A DNA stretch of 5,638 nt from Flavobacterium sp. GTDB lineage: Bacteria; Bacteroidota; Bacteroidia; Flavobacteriales; Flavobacteriaceae. Below the pieces are notes generated by a model, which saw only the letters and a program-made list of their open reading frames with translations, did no database searches and had not been told where the DNA came from. The translations under genes and the position numbers were made by a program. The stretch's first letter is position 1, and every line of letters starts with the position of its first letter. The stretch covers positions 1-5,638 of the forward strand of contig JAHRWO010000016.1 in NCBI GenBank assembly GCA_019105125.1, given 5' to 3'. Shown here piece by piece: positions 5,216 to 5,638 of this stretch.

Positions 5216-5244
5216 GTTTAGTTGCTGATTTTGAAATACTAAAC
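5216..5244 (+). promoter_or_regulatory. Leader hairpin in the divergent intergenic region
   Basis: GTTTAGT (5216-5222) pairs perfectly with ACTAAAC (5238-5244) around a 15-base loop. It lies 19 bases before the start of the small plus-strand gene and also within the leader of the divergent SH3 gene. It could be a transcript-leader structure or an operator. Only the pairing is seen. Confidence 0.3.
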
Positions 5245-5247
5245 TAT

Positions 5248-5279
5248 CAAAATAGGATGAATTATGAACAAAGAACAAA
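5248..5279 (-). promoter_or_regulatory. Possible Bacteroidota-type promoter for the SH3 gene
   Basis: On the minus strand, TTTG (5276-5279) is followed after 21 bases by TATTTTG (5248-5254), close to the Bacteroidota -33 TTTG / -7 TAnnTTTG pattern but one T short in the -7 box. It would start transcription near 5240, leaving a leader of about 70 bases before the SH3 start codon. It overlaps the start of the small plus-strand gene. In AT-rich DNA such matches are common, so this is weak. Confidence 0.22.
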
Positions 5280-5464
5280 ACTTGAATACCGCAGAAAGCC
5301 AGCAATTAAATATAGCTGATGTTATCGGTAGTTGTTTTGAGGTTGATTTTGGCGGACATCTAAAAGCCCAAATGATAATTGAAGATGGTAAACTGAAAGT
5401 GACTGCTGCAATGAATGGATGGGGAGACCCTGTTGATGTTAGTACGGTAAGGTTTATTTTATAA
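5264..5464 (+). CDS. Small protein of unknown function
   Basis: This 66-residue protein (starting MNKEQNLNTAESQQ, ending VRFIL) is the only plus-strand gene supported here. A Shine-Dalgarno-like AGGA (5254-5257) lies six bases before the ATG, which is better than for any other gene in the window. After a polar Asn/Gln-rich head (1-16), the body alternates hydrophobic and polar residues (FEVDFGG, KAQMIIEDGKLKVTAAMNG), which suggests a small beta-sheet domain. It has no signal peptide, membrane segment or cysteine-ligand motif, and I recognise no family. It is divergent from the SH3 gene with a 91-base gap. It is bounded by CTAAC-containing motifs at 5194-5203 and 5468-5475. It could be a genuine small gene or, less likely, a chance frame. 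Confidence 0.6.
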   Translation: MNKEQNLNTAESQQLNIADVIGSCFEVDFGGHLKAQMIIEDGKLKVTAAMNGWGDPVDVSTVRFIL

Positions 5465-5638
5465 TTACCGCTAACTCATTTATATATTTACCTCATCACC
5501 CCAAAAGGTACACATATCCGCCCCAATCGGCAGATATTGTTTACTTTCATGACAAAAAGAGGTACACAATATTTTTTTCGTTTTTACTTCAGAATCGTCC
5601 ATCCGGCAATACCTGTCTTTCAGCCAGTAAACAGCTGC
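5465..5638. other. Right-edge region: repeated GGTACACA and frames running off the edge
   Basis: No complete gene is visible. GGTACACA occurs at 5507-5514 and 5561-5568, each preceded by an A-rich run and followed by an AT-rich ATAT-containing stretch. Near-terminal direct repeats of this sort are seen as transposase-binding sites at the ends of some insertion sequences, such as the IS21 family, but no inverted end or transposase motif can be confirmed. On the minus strand one frame is open from 5638 down to about 5486. Another ends at TGA (5589-5591) after 15 codons reading ...AERQVLPDGRF. On the plus strand a frame from ATG 5549 is also open to the edge. I cannot say which, if any, is coding. 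Confidence 0.3.

Overview
The window is AT-rich and carries five minus-strand genes, one short plus-strand gene and several GC-rich, strongly folding intergenic elements. The protein families, the weak or absent Shine-Dalgarno sequences, lysine/asparagine/isoleucine-rich proteins and secretion signals ending in SFA-Q or AMG-Q suggest a Bacteroidota chromosome (inference). TAG, TAA and TGA all appear as stops, so the genetic code looks standard. The mix of poorly known single genes, a domesticated transposase and palindromic spacers is typical of an accessory region.

Layout. 1-261 has no convincing gene. Its right half (about 124-244) is a GC-rich island of nested hairpins. 262-1092 (-) encodes an exported trypsin-like serine protease. 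1117-1796 is a compact REP-RAYT-REP unit: a HUH/tyrosine (Y1) REP-associated transposase gene (1149-1715, -) bracketed by two inverted copies, 29 of 30 bases identical, of a hairpin repeat. 1812-2660 (-) encodes a phospholipase D-like protein with a single HKD motif. 2661-2845 is an intergenic spacer filled by a long imperfect palindrome that resembles an integron attC site in architecture but not in strict consensus. 2846-3556 (-) encodes a UPF0489-family protein with arginase-like metal motifs. 3557-3717 is a spacer with small hairpins. 3718-5172 (-) encodes an exported bacterial-SH3 protein with a 9-base minisatellite and a Ser/Gly/Tyr-rich stretch. 5264-5464 (+) is a small gene of unknown function, divergent from the SH3 gene. 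5465-5638 has no complete gene, but holds a repeated GGTACACA motif and open frames running off the edge.

How it fits together. The genes are co-oriented, but no shared pathway is evident. The protease and SH3 protein are exported, while the PLD-like protein, UPF0489 protein and transposase are cytoplasmic. The spacers are the more informative part. The RAYT unit sits between the PLD gene and the protease gene and may have separated them. The element at 2697-2832 lies 13 bases beyond the UPF0489 stop, where an integron cassette would carry its recombination site. Its terminal 10-mer GTTAGCAGCC recurs, inverted, upstream of the SH3 gene. Whether these spacers are cassette boundaries, another mobile palindromic repeat, or only structured RNA cannot be settled from one window.
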